A stretch of 64,000 nucleotides of DNA from Acidobacteriaceae bacterium dw_441 (GCA_018449715.1 JAAVVA010000002.1:124001-188000), one strand, 5' to 3'. Counted from the stretch's first letter, positions 43,413 to 53,483 are shown. Numbers and translations: made by a program. The notes: generated by a model not told the origin, from the letters alone.

Positions 43413-46400
43413 CTAGAACTGCACCGAAAGCGCGAACTGGATCTCACGCGGCGTACCCGAGCCGATCGGGCTTACCGGCGTGGTCGTGTTCACCGTCTGC
43501 TGAATGCTTCCGAAGCCCTGAACTCCAAAGGTGGACTGCGGTAGTCCATACTGCGGGTGGTTGAAGAGGTTGAAAAACTCCGAGCGAAACTCCAACCGAG
43601 CAGTGTCTTTCAATGGAATGCGTTTCACCACACCGAGATCCATCTGCCACGCACCGGGGCCACGAAGCAGGTTTCGCGGAGCATTGCCGAAGGTTCCATT
43701 CACAGGCATCGCAAACGCAGCAGGATTGATCCACTGTCTGATTCCCCTGCCGCCAGGCGGCGTCAAAGAAACTCCCGGCACCAGGTCGGGTCGCTGACTT
43801 GTAGTGTTGCCGTCCGGAACACTTGATGAGGAGCGGTTGACCAGCACGTTGACCGGAAAGCCGGTCCGCGCCGCCACAACAGAGTTCAACTCCCATCCCC
43901 CGACAAGGCCGCCAACAACTCCACGCTGGTTAAGATATTCCTTGCCCGGACCAAACGGCAGATCGTACACCGCGTTGGCGTTCAGCACGTGACGCGCATC
44001 CCAGATGCCGCCGGCGCGCTCACAGGCCGGGCAGGCCACGTTCTGCGCCACCAGCGAATCGCCGTCGCCGCTGCCGTTGGAGCCATTGTCGATCTCGTGC
44101 GACAACATATAGTTCGCCGAGAATAGAAGCCCACGAGAAAACGACCGCTTCACGGCTACGGCAACTCCTTCATAGCTGCTCGAGTCCTTGTTGCCTCGCC
44201 AGCTCACCATACCGAAGTTCGGATACGGGCGCGTCTTCGTCACCGGGTTCAGGACGTTGACTTCGGAGAGCGTCAACAGGTGAAGGCCACTGCTGCCCAC
44301 ATAGGAGACCGTACCGACGAAGTCTCCGGGAAACTCCTGCTGCACCGACACGCCCCACTGTTCCACATAAGTGTCTTTGCGCATACGATCGTCGTTGCGC
44401 GGCGAGACGATGCCCTGTGTATTCGAGAGAAACGGCGTGATCGGATAGCTAAGGTTGGGGATGGTGCTGTTGGAGAGCGAGTACGCGAAGACCTCGTTGC
44501 TGATCGGGAGATTCTGATCATCGAGCTGACCATCCTCGTGGTAGATACCGAAACCGCCACGGACGATGGTCTTGTTCCTCCTGTTCGGCGACCACGCGAA
44601 GGCGATGCGCGGGTCGATATCACCGTAGTTGGGCTGGCCGAAGCTCGAGCCAACACCGCAGAATCCTTGCGCTCCGCAGGTAGCAAAGTCAAACGGATGA
44701 GCACGCCCCAGCACCTCGTGAAAGATGTTGAAGAAGCTGTAGCGCACGCCCAGGTTCAGGTTGAAGTTCGGCGTCCAATGGAACTCATCCTGGATATAAC
44801 CGTAATACTGCGTCTTGCGCAGTCCGTTGACGGGCAGCGTTCCATTCAGGGTAGCGGTGCTTACCTGGTTCGCCTGGAAGGCAGCGAGAGAGGAGAAAGC
44901 AACTGTTCCTGCCTCCGTGTTGCCCTGGTTCAGTTGAACCCTGCGAATCTCTACTCCAGCCTTCACCACGTGGCGGCCCGTAGTCCAGGTAAGATTGTCG
45001 ATCTCCGAAAAGCTGTTGCCTGCGCCGATGGCGATACGATTGTTATTCAGCGTGGTGAATCCCGAGACCGAAACCGCATAGGGAACGCCGGTATGGTTCA
45101 GGTCGAGGGTATTGGCAGTGCTGCGATTGAAACCGAACTTGAACTCGTTCACCAGGCTCGAATTGAAGACATGCATCAGCTCGAGCGCGCCATTGACCGG
45201 CGTGGACGCAAGCTGCTGTTTATCCTGCAAATACTGATTCGAGTTCCCCGCCAGCGGCTGGGTATTGACCGCGCGATCATAATTGAAACGCATGTACGCC
45301 GTGGTCTTCTGGGAAAACTGCTGATCGAGCCGCAGCATCGCAGAGTTCTCATTGACCACCTGCGTTCCCTCGCTCACGAAGTTGTCTACATTCGGATTGC
45401 CGGTTGACGATGTGCCCAACGGATACGCGTTCACGATCGCAGCAAGTGACGGCGACTGCTGAAGGACTGCAGCGCGGAAGGTACTGCTTGGTACGAGCCC
45501 GGTCAGCGGAAATCCCCAGTGCTGACGATAGCCTTCATAGGCAAGAAAGAAGAACGTCTTGTCTCGCACGATGGGTCCGCCAACCGACCCGCCAAACTGA
45601 TTCAGCCGAAACGGCGGCTTCGCCTCGACCGGTGCAGGCTGCCTGGCGTCGAGAGCATCGTTGCGAAGATATTCAAACAACTTCCCATGAAACCGATTCG
45701 TCCCCGAAGGCGAGGTCACGGCCAGTTGCGGTCCGCCCGTCCCTCCCCCCTCGGCAGTCGCCAGCATCGAGTCGATCCGAAACTCCTGGATCGTGTCCAG
45801 CGGAATCGAGAGCCGCACGTAGGGCTGCTGCGCCTGGTTGATGACGTTGGTCGCGTCGATGCCGTCATAGGTAAAGTTATCGTCGTCGCGACCACGGCCT
45901 GCAAAGCGAATCGAGCGTTGGTTGCTGCCGCCCGTATCGACAGCGCCTGGCACGAGCGACGTCAATGTTGCCCAGTTGCGACCGTTCAGTGGAAGCTCTT
46001 CCGCCTGCTTCTTCTGAATGCGGCCGCCCAATGCAGCAGTGCCGGTATCCATCTGTTCGGAGCTTGCCGAAACCTCCACGCGCTGTTCCCCACCTGCGAC
46101 GTGCAGCGTTACGTTCAGCGTGCGCGTCCTGCCAATTACTTCTTCCACGTTGGCGTACGTCATCCTTCCAAAGCCAACGTGTTCGAACGTAATCGTATAG
46201 ACTCCCACGGGAAGTTCGGGAAAGCTATAGCGTCCGTTTGATTTTGAGTAGGTTTCGCGCTTGAGATCGGACAAACTCTGAGTCAGGGTAACGTGAGTCC
46301 GCGGGAGCACACGTCCCTGGGAATCGCTAACCGTGCCATTGAGTCCGGCTCGGTCCACCTGCGCATACGCAACGATTCCAGCAAATAAATAAAGAATGCC

Positions 46401-46433
46401 AACTTCAAGCGAAATACAAACTCTTCGACGCAT
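43413..46433 (-). CDS. Oar-like TonB-dependent receptor (intact)
   Basis: 1,006 residues from the ATG at 46433 (GAAGGGA upstream). After a signal peptide ending AYAQ comes a carboxypeptidase-regulatory-like domain (about residues 30-110: LNGTVSDSQGRVLPRTHVTL, GRYSFPELPVGVYTITFEH). A plug follows with ELPLNGRNWATLTSLVPGAVDT, then a long beta-barrel ending in ALSVQF with a terminal Phe. This is the acidobacterial Oar-like group, thought to import or display large substrates. It is the last of six co-directional genes including four predicted phosphoesterases or hydrolases. The substrate is unknown. Confidence 0.9.
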   Translation of the reverse strand: MRRRVCISLEVGILYLFAGIVAYAQVDRAGLNGTVSDSQGRVLPRTHVTLTQSLSDLKRETYSKSNGRYSFPELPVGVYTITFEHVGFGRMTYANVEEVIGRTRTLNVTLHVAGGEQRVEVSASSEQMDTGTAALGGRIQKKQAEELPLNGRNWATLTSLVPGAVDTGGSNQRSIRFAGRGRDDDNFTYDGIDATNVINQAQQPYVRLSIPLDTIQEFRIDSMLATAEGGGTGGPQLAVTSPSGTNRFHGKLFEYLRNDALDARQPAPVEAKPPFRLNQFGGSVGGPIVRDKTFFFLAYEGYRQHWGFPLTGLVPSSTFRAAVLQQSPSLAAIVNAYPLGTSSTGNPNVDNFVSEGTQVVNENSAMLRLDQQFSQKTTAYMRFNYDRAVNTQPLAGNSNQYLQDKQQLASTPVNGALELMHVFNSSLVNEFKFGFNRSTANTLDLNHTGVPYAVSVSGFTTLNNNRIAIGAGNSFSEIDNLTWTTGRHVVKAGVEIRRVQLNQGNTEAGTVAFSSLAAFQANQVSTATLNGTLPVNGLRKTQYYGYIQDEFHWTPNFNLNLGVRYSFFNIFHEVLGRAHPFDFATCGAQGFCGVGSSFGQPNYGDIDPRIAFAWSPNRRNKTIVRGGFGIYHEDGQLDDQNLPISNEVFAYSLSNSTIPNLSYPITPFLSNTQGIVSPRNDDRMRKDTYVEQWGVSVQQEFPGDFVGTVSYVGSSGLHLLTLSEVNVLNPVTKTRPYPNFGMVSWRGNKDSSSYEGVAVAVKRSFSRGLLFSANYMLSHEIDNGSNGSGDGDSLVAQNVACPACERAGGIWDARHVLNANAVYDLPFGPGKEYLNQRGVVGGLVGGWELNSVVAARTGFPVNVLVNRSSSSVPDGNTTSQRPDLVPGVSLTPPGGRGIRQWINPAAFAMPVNGTFGNAPRNLLRGPGAWQMDLGVVKRIPLKDTARLEFRSEFFNLFNHPQYGLPQSTFGVQGFGSIQQTVNTTTPVSPIGSGTPREIQFALSVQF

Positions 46434-46644
46434 AATTCCCTTCTCCACCCAACTCCTCGCGAACACACATCTGCTGACAGCTCTTACCTTTGTCGATATT
46501 GCCAAGCACAAACACATCTTCATGCCCGCTCTATCAAAGGATTATGAAGAGATATCGATCCCACTTTGTTTGGTTCTGAAAAACGCAGTTAGCGTACTTG
46601 TCACACACATAGACAATCCCAGTTCTCTAGTAAAGCGATCCACT

Positions 46645-46668
46645 TGGACGGCAACCTTCTGCCGTCCA
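46645..46668 (-). other. Intercistronic hairpin
   Basis: TGGACGGCA (46645-46653) pairs perfectly with TGCCGTCCA (46660-46668). It lies 36 bases after the stop of the YncE/phosphoesterase gene and has no T-run. The rest of the 270-base gap to the receptor gene shows no other feature. Confidence 0.6.
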
Positions 46669-46703
46669 GGTCGAAGAAATGGACCTGAGCTCTTTACCTC
46701 GGT

Positions 46704-49256
46704 TTAGTCATTGTCTTTGGAGATCATGTCACCTGCGTCAATGAGTGGCCGGAAGCGATGCACAGGCGGAGGCATAGGGGAGTCGGCGCCTTTTATGCTC
46801 TTCCAGATAATCTCGTTGAGTGCATGCATCGGCGCACGATCTATATCGGAGAAGTCCATCCTGCTGCTCTCCTCCGATCCATAGTCGCCCTTCTTGTTCT
46901 TCGCATTGACATCGATCTCCGGTTGGATCGCGTTGAATGCCGTCACCTTTGCCTCGGTCCCAAAGGATGCGTACATGGGCATGGCGGCAGCATCGTACTG
47001 GCTCATCGGTGGCAGGCCCAGCAGCAACTCCATCGAACGCACCATCGAGCTGGTCGAGTACAGCGTGCTGTCCACGACGCCGCGTTTCACGTAGGGGCTC
47101 AAGACCAACCCCACCGTTCGTCGCGCATCCACATGGTCCGATCCGTCCTGTCCGTCATCTTCGATGATGAAGATGGCGGTATTGGGCCAGTAGCGGCTAT
47201 GGCTGACGGCATCCACGAGCTGGCCGATGGCGAAGTCGTTGTTGGCGACCATGGCCTGCGGCGTGAAAGCTCCGGGAGCGGTGCCGCGAGTATGGTCCTC
47301 AGGCATGCTCATGACGATGAAGTTGGGCAGGCGCTTGTCTGCATTCGGGCTGTCGTAGTTGGCCTCGTACTGCTTGAACTCCTGCAGGAATACCGCCGTG
47401 CGGTCGGTGTCGCGCGGGCCGATGTAGTGAGGCGAGACGTGACCGTAGAGGCCTTCCGCTCCGGGGGCGGCATCGAGTGTGGTGCCAGTGCTTGCGCGGG
47501 AGGCGTATTCACCATAAGAACGATAGGTGAGGCCTTTGCGCTGAGCGAGATCCCAGAGATGACCGGCGGAGGGGATGTAGGCGCGGGTGCGAGCGGCGTC
47601 GCTGCGGCCGGCGTATGTCGGTGGCCAGTACCGCTCATTGAAATCCGTCGCATAGGCCGAGTTCGACCAGGAGTGCCCGTCGACGCTGACTTCGCCATCG
47701 CAATACAGGTTGTCCAGAATCACATACTGCCGTGCTAACGCGTGTTGGTTCGGAGTGATCTCTTCGCCGAAGATCGCGAGGCGTGGATCGCCGTTGGCTT
47801 GCTTGAAATCCCCGAACTCCTGATCGTAGGTACGATTCTCCTTGATGATGTAGATCACATGCTCGATCGGGGTATGCACACCGACCTCACGGGGAAGGAT
47901 CGTTGGCTCTTTGGGCGGACGAGCCTCCGACAACAACGAGTCGTTATAAGGAGTGTTTTCGATGACCTGATGCGTCCACTTCGGAAGATTCTGTCTCAGA
48001 TTTGCCACGGGAAGCACTTCGACACTGCTCTTCTGAATCGTCTTGATGGTTTCGTCCCCATTCCACTTCGAGGCCAGGGGGCTTCCAACGCTTTTCAGGT
48101 CAGGATGACCTTCTTCTCCCTTACTGTTTCCGATGAACAGCGTGTTGTTGTTTTCCGCCAGAGCTAACGCAGACGGATACCACCCCGTCGGAATGAAACC
48201 GATCACCGCGCTGTGACCTCGCACTGCAATCCGAATGACAGCGATGGAATTGTTATCGGCGTTCGCGACGTACAGTAGCTTGTGTTTGTCGTCGATCTCA
48301 ATCGCATCCGGAGTCGAGCCCTCAGGCGCAAGCGGAGTCAACGTCGTTGCGAGCCGCTCCACGACTTCGAGCTTTGCGGTGTCGATCACGTAGATCGTAT
48401 TGTCATTCGAACACGCGACGAACAGGCGGCCATCGGATGCCAGCTTCATGTCGTTTGGATTCATTCCGACATGCAGCGTGCGTATGACTTTGTTGGTTTC
48501 CGTATCGATTACGCTTACGCTTTCGCTTGCCCAGTTCGACACAAACAGCCGGCGATGATCGCTGCTCAGCACCGTTGCATAGGGGTTGATCTCGACAGGA
48601 ATCCTGGTGACGATCTGACGCGTCTTCGCGTCGAAGACCACAACATTACTCGGCCCAAGCCCTGTGCCGCGATTCGCGGCGTAGATAAGGTGCTTGCCGG
48701 GCAATGGCACGACTCCCGACCACCAGACCTTCTTAGGATCAATTGTTTCTTCGAGTCCTCCGGTTGGCTTTTCGCTCAACCGTCCATCCTTGTAGGAGAA
48801 CTCATAGATGGGAGCCATGCTTCCCGCTATGTTCTTGGCGCCTGTGGCATTGCCTCCGGAGACATAAAGCGTGTGGCCATCCGGAGACCACGCGAGTCCC
48901 AGCCAGGTCGTCTTGAGCGGAATCTCCTGTATCAGCTTGCGAGTCTTGACATCGATCACATCGATGCCGTGCGGCTGATACCCGGAATGAGTCACGACAA
49001 CGACCTTCCCATCCGGCGACACAACGGCATTCAACACCATGTCACCGATGGTCGCGATTGGCTTTCCAGCCGGAGTAATCCTCCATCCATTTGGAAGGTC
49101 GAAGCCATCAGGGATGTATTTTGGAGTTTGCTGGGTGGCTTCTCCAATTGCGCGAACGGGTGTCTGCGCTTCATGACTCGAAGAGCTCTGGGCTTGCATC
49201 TTGCCGAAGAAACTTGTGAGCAACAGCAAAGCGACAGTAGTGCGATTCAGATACAT
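46704..49256 (-). CDS. YncE-type beta-propeller fused to a phosphoesterase domain
   Basis: 850 residues from the ATG at 49256, with a signal peptide ending at KMQAQ. Residues about 45-390 form a YVTN propeller (VVTHSGYQPHGIDVIDVKTRK, LFVSNWASESVSVIDTETNK, LYVANADNNSIAVIRI). From about residue 455 a PF04185-type phosphoesterase domain begins at HVIYIIKENRTYDQEFGDF. It ends with the metal-binding region IFIIEDDGQDGSDHVDARR. The family contains phospholipases C and acid phosphatases. The protein should be exported, and phosphodiester or phosphomonoester hydrolysis is likely. The same fold occurs in the gene at 50629. Confidence 0.88.
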   Translation of the reverse strand: MYLNRTTVALLLLTSFFGKMQAQSSSSHEAQTPVRAIGEATQQTPKYIPDGFDLPNGWRITPAGKPIATIGDMVLNAVVSPDGKVVVVTHSGYQPHGIDVIDVKTRKLIQEIPLKTTWLGLAWSPDGHTLYVSGGNATGAKNIAGSMAPIYEFSYKDGRLSEKPTGGLEETIDPKKVWWSGVVPLPGKHLIYAANRGTGLGPSNVVVFDAKTRQIVTRIPVEINPYATVLSSDHRRLFVSNWASESVSVIDTETNKVIRTLHVGMNPNDMKLASDGRLFVACSNDNTIYVIDTAKLEVVERLATTLTPLAPEGSTPDAIEIDDKHKLLYVANADNNSIAVIRIAVRGHSAVIGFIPTGWYPSALALAENNNTLFIGNSKGEEGHPDLKSVGSPLASKWNGDETIKTIQKSSVEVLPVANLRQNLPKWTHQVIENTPYNDSLLSEARPPKEPTILPREVGVHTPIEHVIYIIKENRTYDQEFGDFKQANGDPRLAIFGEEITPNQHALARQYVILDNLYCDGEVSVDGHSWSNSAYATDFNERYWPPTYAGRSDAARTRAYIPSAGHLWDLAQRKGLTYRSYGEYASRASTGTTLDAAPGAEGLYGHVSPHYIGPRDTDRTAVFLQEFKQYEANYDSPNADKRLPNFIVMSMPEDHTRGTAPGAFTPQAMVANNDFAIGQLVDAVSHSRYWPNTAIFIIEDDGQDGSDHVDARRTVGLVLSPYVKRGVVDSTLYSTSSMVRSMELLLGLPPMSQYDAAAMPMYASFGTEAKVTAFNAIQPEIDVNAKNKKGDYGSEESSRMDFSDIDRAPMHALNEIIWKSIKGADSPMPPPVHRFRPLIDAGDMISKDND

Positions 49257-49324
49257 ATTTCCCTTTCTTTTCCTCACGACCACGGCAAACTGAGATCCAG
49301 TCAGCAGGCGATTTGGATATTCGA

Positions 49325-49357
49325 ACGGCCATCACAGATGGAAATAGTGATGCCCGT
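49325..49357 (-). other. Intercistronic hairpin
   Basis: ACGG-c-CATCAC pairs with GTGATG-c-CCGT around 11 bases, a 10-bp stem with one mismatch. It lies between the PI-PLC-like and YncE/phosphoesterase genes, without a T-run. Confidence 0.5.
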
Positions 49358-49375
49358 CCGAATACCCCAATGGGC

Positions 49376-50569
49376 TTATCGTTTTGCGACCGATGAGTCG
49401 ATAAGGCTGTCGACGCAACCCTGCGGAGCCGTTACCGGATTGCATCTTGCGACCAGACTGTTGGGAAAGCCGACAAAAAATCCGGTCCACTTAGCGGGTT
49501 CGGCAGGAGGATAATCCGTACTCAACATCTGGGCACCGCTGGAGAGCGCTGCATCGGCGTGCGCGTGGTCGTTAGCGCGCGCTTCGACGGTGCCGTCATC
49601 GGTGCGAGTCCGAATCAGATATCCCTGAAGCGCCAGAGCATCAATCTTGGCTTTGTCTGGATCGTTCTGCTCCATAAATGCCGCGTCGGGCGCGCCAGCC
49701 ACTGAGTTGGTGAAGATGACGCGGCCACGCAGAGCAGGGTGTCCTTCGGTATAGACCGGCGTAACCGGCCTTTGATCCATCAGGAAGACCACCTTGTTGC
49801 GAGCTTCCGCCAGCGTGGGCCAGCCGCCTTTCTTTCCCCCAACCGATTTGCCGGTTGCCTGAACAGCCTCCGGCAGCGTGTCGTAACTTCCACGAACCTG
49901 ATCGGGCGTAATCATCTCTTTCTCGGAGAAGACGGAACGAATCTCCGCGTCGAGCGCGTCGAAGGTCGCAGAGGTAAAAGGCTCAGGACCAAGGGGAGCA
50001 GCTTCAGCGCCAGCAGCGGGTGTTGTGGGAGCACGCCTGCCCTGCTTGGTCTCCACGAGAATGAAGATCGGCAGATGACCGGGGTGCTGTTGCGACCAGT
50101 TGCGGACGATCGTGAGGCAACCGATAAACGTATGGCAGGAGCTGCGTTGATCGACGTTCATCCCGTGCATGACTTTGAATCCCGGCTTGTCCATCTCGTG
50201 ATTTGGGTCGAAGTCCGGATCGGCAGGCAGCCCCGCAGCGGCGACCTTGTCAACGATCGTCGGGTGTGAGTAGCGACCGCCTTTGGAATCGGCGTAGACG
50301 TCGATTTCAAGCTGGCGAACGCCGCCTGAGAGCTGATCGGGAAGCGGCGGATGCGCATACTCAAGAGCCCGCATCCCCCTTGGACTCGCTTGTTCAACCA
50401 CCTTGACCTCGCTCGGTGCAAGGCCCGTGTGATAGCTGTTGTGGGTTCCGATAACCTGAACCTGGTTGATATGAACGACCTGATCCTGCCTGGCAGCAGT
50501 GGTTTGTTGCGCTACGACATTCGTCGAGAGCAGGTATGCAAATGGCAAGAGAGTAAAGAGTCTTCGCAT
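49376..50569 (-). CDS. Ca-dependent phosphoinositide-specific phospholipase C-like enzyme
   Basis: 397 residues from the ATG at 50569 (GAGGATC upstream), with a signal peptide ending VVAQ. The PI-PLC X-box-like motifs are present: QVIGTHNSYH (first catalytic His43), QLEIDVYAD (metal ligands near 88-93) and FKVMHGM (second His135). VFLMDQRP and the C-terminal AHADAALSSGAQMLSTDYP match the Ca-dependent PLC-C1 family. It would cleave a glycerophosphodiester bond, releasing an inositol phosphate or related head group. Three other predicted hydrolases are next to it. Confidence 0.87.
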   Translation of the reverse strand: MRRLFTLLPFAYLLSTNVVAQQTTAARQDQVVHINQVQVIGTHNSYHTGLAPSEVKVVEQASPRGMRALEYAHPPLPDQLSGGVRQLEIDVYADSKGGRYSHPTIVDKVAAAGLPADPDFDPNHEMDKPGFKVMHGMNVDQRSSCHTFIGCLTIVRNWSQQHPGHLPIFILVETKQGRRAPTTPAAGAEAAPLGPEPFTSATFDALDAEIRSVFSEKEMITPDQVRGSYDTLPEAVQATGKSVGGKKGGWPTLAEARNKVVFLMDQRPVTPVYTEGHPALRGRVIFTNSVAGAPDAAFMEQNDPDKAKIDALALQGYLIRTRTDDGTVEARANDHAHADAALSSGAQMLSTDYPPAEPAKWTGFFVGFPNSLVARCNPVTAPQGCVDSLIDSSVAKR

Positions 50570-50628
50570 CTTAATGATCCTCAATGTTTGATTTCCTGTG
50601 TTCATGCAGCAACCTTCCTGCGGTGTTT

Positions 50629-52083
50629 TTATATGCGTTTGCGAGAACCCTTCTCCTGCCGTGGCTGCACCTGTTCTTCCCCGGGGAACGTAGGGGCTGG
50701 CAGATTGGCGATCTCATACTGTGCGAGTCTGTAGTCTCCCGTTGTGTCAGGCAATACTGCTGCTTTCTCGTTCGCCTCGTGAAAGCGGAAGGCCGAGGTG
50801 AGGTCACCAAACGTGCGCCTTCTCCAGTCACTGATGTTGGGCTCTCGAATGCCAGTGAACTTCTCCAGAAACTGAAGCACGGACGTGTGATCGAAGGACT
50901 GGCTGCACACATAGCCTCCGGTTGTCCACGGAGAGATCAGAATGCATGGAACGCGAAACCCTGCGCCGATAGGAAGCCCCTCGATGAACTCATGAGGCGT
51001 CCCTTCGGGAGGAACGGGAGGCGGCACGTGGTCGAAGATCCCATCGTTTTCGTCGTAGTTGAGAATAAAGACTGTCTTGGCCCAAACGTCAGGATTCGCC
51101 GCAATCGCATCGAGCTTACTTGCAATGAACGCCGCTCCATCTGCAGGCGTGTAATCAGGATGCTCTGATTCGCGAGCCGTGGGAAAAAGCCAAGAGACTG
51201 CGGGCAGCTTGTCGTGCATGGCATCGTATTCAAACTGTCCAGGCGCGGAGATTAGCAGCCCCTTGGTGTGGAGGGGTGATCCTACGGGAGCTTCGATGAA
51301 GTTCCGAAAGCTCTGCAGCCGGTTATAAATATGACCGGCCTGATGAGAGTAAGCCTTCCATGAGATCCCTGCGGCTTCCAGGCGTTCGGCATAGGTCGTC
51401 CAGGTAAAGCCCTGCTCCGGCCAGATGTTATGGGTCATGGGTCCGCCATGAATGCCGTCGGGATCTACCGTTCCTGTCAACCAGTACATGCGGTTTGGCC
51501 CCGTCGGCCCCATCATCGAACAGTGGTAGGAGTCACAGAGCGTAAACGCATCCGCCAGGGCAAAATGGAATGGGATGTCGTCTCGCTTGTAGTAGCTCAT
51601 CGTGTAGGGGCCCTGCTCCCCGTCCGCCTTGCGATGAGCCGGTACCCAGTTGTCCATCCGTCCGCCATTCCAGGATTCGTGCTGTACTGCCCACCCGTGG
51701 TTGGTTGAAGGGATCTTCTGGGCACTGCTCGCCTTCGTGTCGAGATGAAACGGCAACAGATAACCGAGAGGATTCTGGGGATCCGGCTGATGGAAGACGG
51801 ACCGTCCACTGGAGAGTGTCATGGCATGAGGATCATCAAATCCCTTCACGCCAGCCAGTGTCCCGAAGTAATGATCAAAGGAGCGATTCTCCTGCATCAG
51901 CATGACTACGTGCTTGATGTCACGCATAGAACCCTGACGTGGTCGTCCTTGTGCAAGAACACGTCTCAGGTTCGGAGGCATTAACGTCTCTGCGGCAACA
52001 GCAGCGGCAACGCCGCCCGCGGTTCGCAGAAGACGGCGACGCGTAAAGCGCTGCGCTGATGCAGCTGGGTATTGATTTTCCAT
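50629..52083 (-). CDS. TAT-exported phospholipase C (PF04185 family)
   Basis: 484 residues. The N-terminus has a twin-arginine signal, RRRLLRTAGG (residues 15-24). The phosphoesterase domain starts DIKHVVMLMQENRSFDHYFGT (catalytic ENRSFD) and has YHCSMMGPTGPNRMYWLTG and NYDENDGIFDHVPPP, which are bacterial phosphatidylcholine-type PLC motifs. It should hydrolyse phospholipid or a related phosphodiester outside the cytoplasm. It lacks the extra C-terminal domains of Pseudomonas PlcH. It follows the PHP-hydrolase gene and precedes the PI-PLC-like gene by 59 bases. Confidence 0.9.
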   Translation of the reverse strand: MENQYPAASAQRFTRRRLLRTAGGVAAAVAAETLMPPNLRRVLAQGRPRQGSMRDIKHVVMLMQENRSFDHYFGTLAGVKGFDDPHAMTLSSGRSVFHQPDPQNPLGYLLPFHLDTKASSAQKIPSTNHGWAVQHESWNGGRMDNWVPAHRKADGEQGPYTMSYYKRDDIPFHFALADAFTLCDSYHCSMMGPTGPNRMYWLTGTVDPDGIHGGPMTHNIWPEQGFTWTTYAERLEAAGISWKAYSHQAGHIYNRLQSFRNFIEAPVGSPLHTKGLLISAPGQFEYDAMHDKLPAVSWLFPTARESEHPDYTPADGAAFIASKLDAIAANPDVWAKTVFILNYDENDGIFDHVPPPVPPEGTPHEFIEGLPIGAGFRVPCILISPWTTGGYVCSQSFDHTSVLQFLEKFTGIREPNISDWRRRTFGDLTSAFRFHEANEKAAVLPDTTGDYRLAQYEIANLPAPTFPGEEQVQPRQEKGSRKRI

Positions 52084-52123
52084 TTCGTTCTCCAGATCAC
52101 GAACAGTTCGTTACCTTGAATCA

Positions 52124-52153
52124 GGTAGCCCCGTGGTTTGGAACGAGGCTACC
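52124..52153 (-). other. Intercistronic hairpin
   Basis: GGTAGCC (52124-52130) pairs perfectly with GGCTACC (52147-52153) in the spacer between the PHP-hydrolase gene and the phospholipase gene. There is no T-run. Confidence 0.5.
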
Positions 52154-52172
52154 GATGACATCGAAGCGATCT

Positions 52173-53372
52173 TTAAAAGTTGGGATTGAAGTTGAAGTAG
52201 ATGGGGTTCGACAGACCGACCATATTGCCGCTCAGCGCCATCGACTCCGGAACCTGCGGATAGGCCGTGGAAGGACCCTCCACCGTGACGCGGTAGTAGC
52301 TTCGGACAAGAGTTTGCGGGGTGTCGGTGAACTCCACCATCGTGGTCTTGCCGCCGGTAGCTTGGAAGGTGCCGAATTTATTGCCGTCTTTGACAACGTT
52401 GACGGTGTAGGTCGCGCCTGCAACGGTGTTTCCGGTGAGTTGGACGCGGAACTTGACCGGCTTGCCGGTGGACTTGGCGTTATCGCCCATCATCATGTCC
52501 ATCTTGCCATCCTGATCGAGGTCGGCATAGAACTCGACGCGCGGAGCATACGGATTTGCGCTCACCGAAACGCGGCCACCAGTGAGCGTATCGACAACGG
52601 CCTGCTTCGTGCGGGCAGGCGCGAAGACCCAGGTGGTCGGAGTGCCGATGTAGTTGTATTTCGCCTGGGCGCTGTTCTTCGTTGCCTGCTCGGGCGTATC
52701 TGGTAATCCATGATGCGCGTCGCTTCCGCCTCTGCCGGTCAGCTTGCGTCCTGAGGAGAGCATGTCGTCCCAGATCATGATGGCGTTGGCGTTCTTGGGC
52801 CACATCGCGGAGTTCCACACCTCGATCGAGTCGACCATATCGTAGGAGTATCCGAAGTGGTCTTTGCCGCTGGGATGGTTCGCCGACAAGTGAACTCCAA
52901 GCTCCTTCTTCACCGCGCCGACGACCACATCGCGCTGGTCGCGAACGTCGTAGAGGCGCTGATGGTCGTAAGGCTTGGCCGAAAATACATTGCCGTGTCC
53001 GCGAGTCGTCGTCCACTCCGCGCCGTAGAGAAGCAGGAGCGAGTCGGACTTGAACTCGGGATCGGACCAGGTGTTGTGCTCTGTATCGCCAAGCACATGG
53101 TTATCGTGGTCGGTAATGCAGATATAGTCCATCCCGACAGACTGGGAGTAAGAGATGATCTTTGCAACGGAGTTATTGCTGGACTCCTTGCTATGCCTGG
53201 AGTGAACGTGAAGATCACCCTTCATCCATACGCCATCGCTCAAGCTAGCGATAGCCGGCAGCGGACCAAGCTCAGTGGATGCCCACGGATTGCTGTGGGT
53301 CGACTGCCCAAACAAGGAGCTGCAAACCGCCATGACCAGACCGGCGGCGAAAACATGTGCGCGCATATTCAA
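52173..53372 (-). CDS. CehA/McbA-family PHP-domain metallohydrolase
   Basis: 399 residues with a signal peptide ending LFGQ. The PHP metal site is seen as GDLHVHSRHSKES (52-64) and ITDHDNHV (86-93), with later ligands in YGAEWTT, LSANHPSG and GGSDAHHG. This architecture matches the CehA/McbA group, whose members hydrolyse phosphodiesters or carbamate esters. The C-terminal 110 residues form a beta domain ending NPIYFNFNPNF. The family is firm; the substrate is not. It is the first intact gene after the interrupted receptor. Confidence 0.85.
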   Translation of the reverse strand: MNMRAHVFAAGLVMAVCSSLFGQSTHSNPWASTELGPLPAIASLSDGVWMKGDLHVHSRHSKESSNNSVAKIISYSQSVGMDYICITDHDNHVLGDTEHNTWSDPEFKSDSLLLLYGAEWTTTRGHGNVFSAKPYDHQRLYDVRDQRDVVVGAVKKELGVHLSANHPSGKDHFGYSYDMVDSIEVWNSAMWPKNANAIMIWDDMLSSGRKLTGRGGSDAHHGLPDTPEQATKNSAQAKYNYIGTPTTWVFAPARTKQAVVDTLTGGRVSVSANPYAPRVEFYADLDQDGKMDMMMGDNAKSTGKPVKFRVQLTGNTVAGATYTVNVVKDGNKFGTFQATGGKTTMVEFTDTPQTLVRSYYRVTVEGPSTAYPQVPESMALSGNMVGLSNPIYFNFNPNF

Positions 53373-53423
53373 TACCTTTCAAGAGCTACAAAATCAGGGT
53401 GTGTCCGTCTATGCGAAGTAGTG

Positions 53424-53459
53424 CCCGCATGCCAGAGATGAATCTCTCTGGCATGCGGG
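53424..53459 (-). other. Strong intercistronic hairpin after the interrupted receptor gene
   Basis: A 15-bp perfect stem, CCCGCATGCCAGAGA (53424-53438) with TCTCTGGCATGCGGG (53445-53459), around TGAATC. It lies 25 bases beyond the receptor stop and has no T-run. It is a likely mRNA-processing or 3'-stabilising structure. Confidence 0.7.
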
Positions 53460-53483
53460 AGTTAGTTGTTTGCAGCGAAGTTC

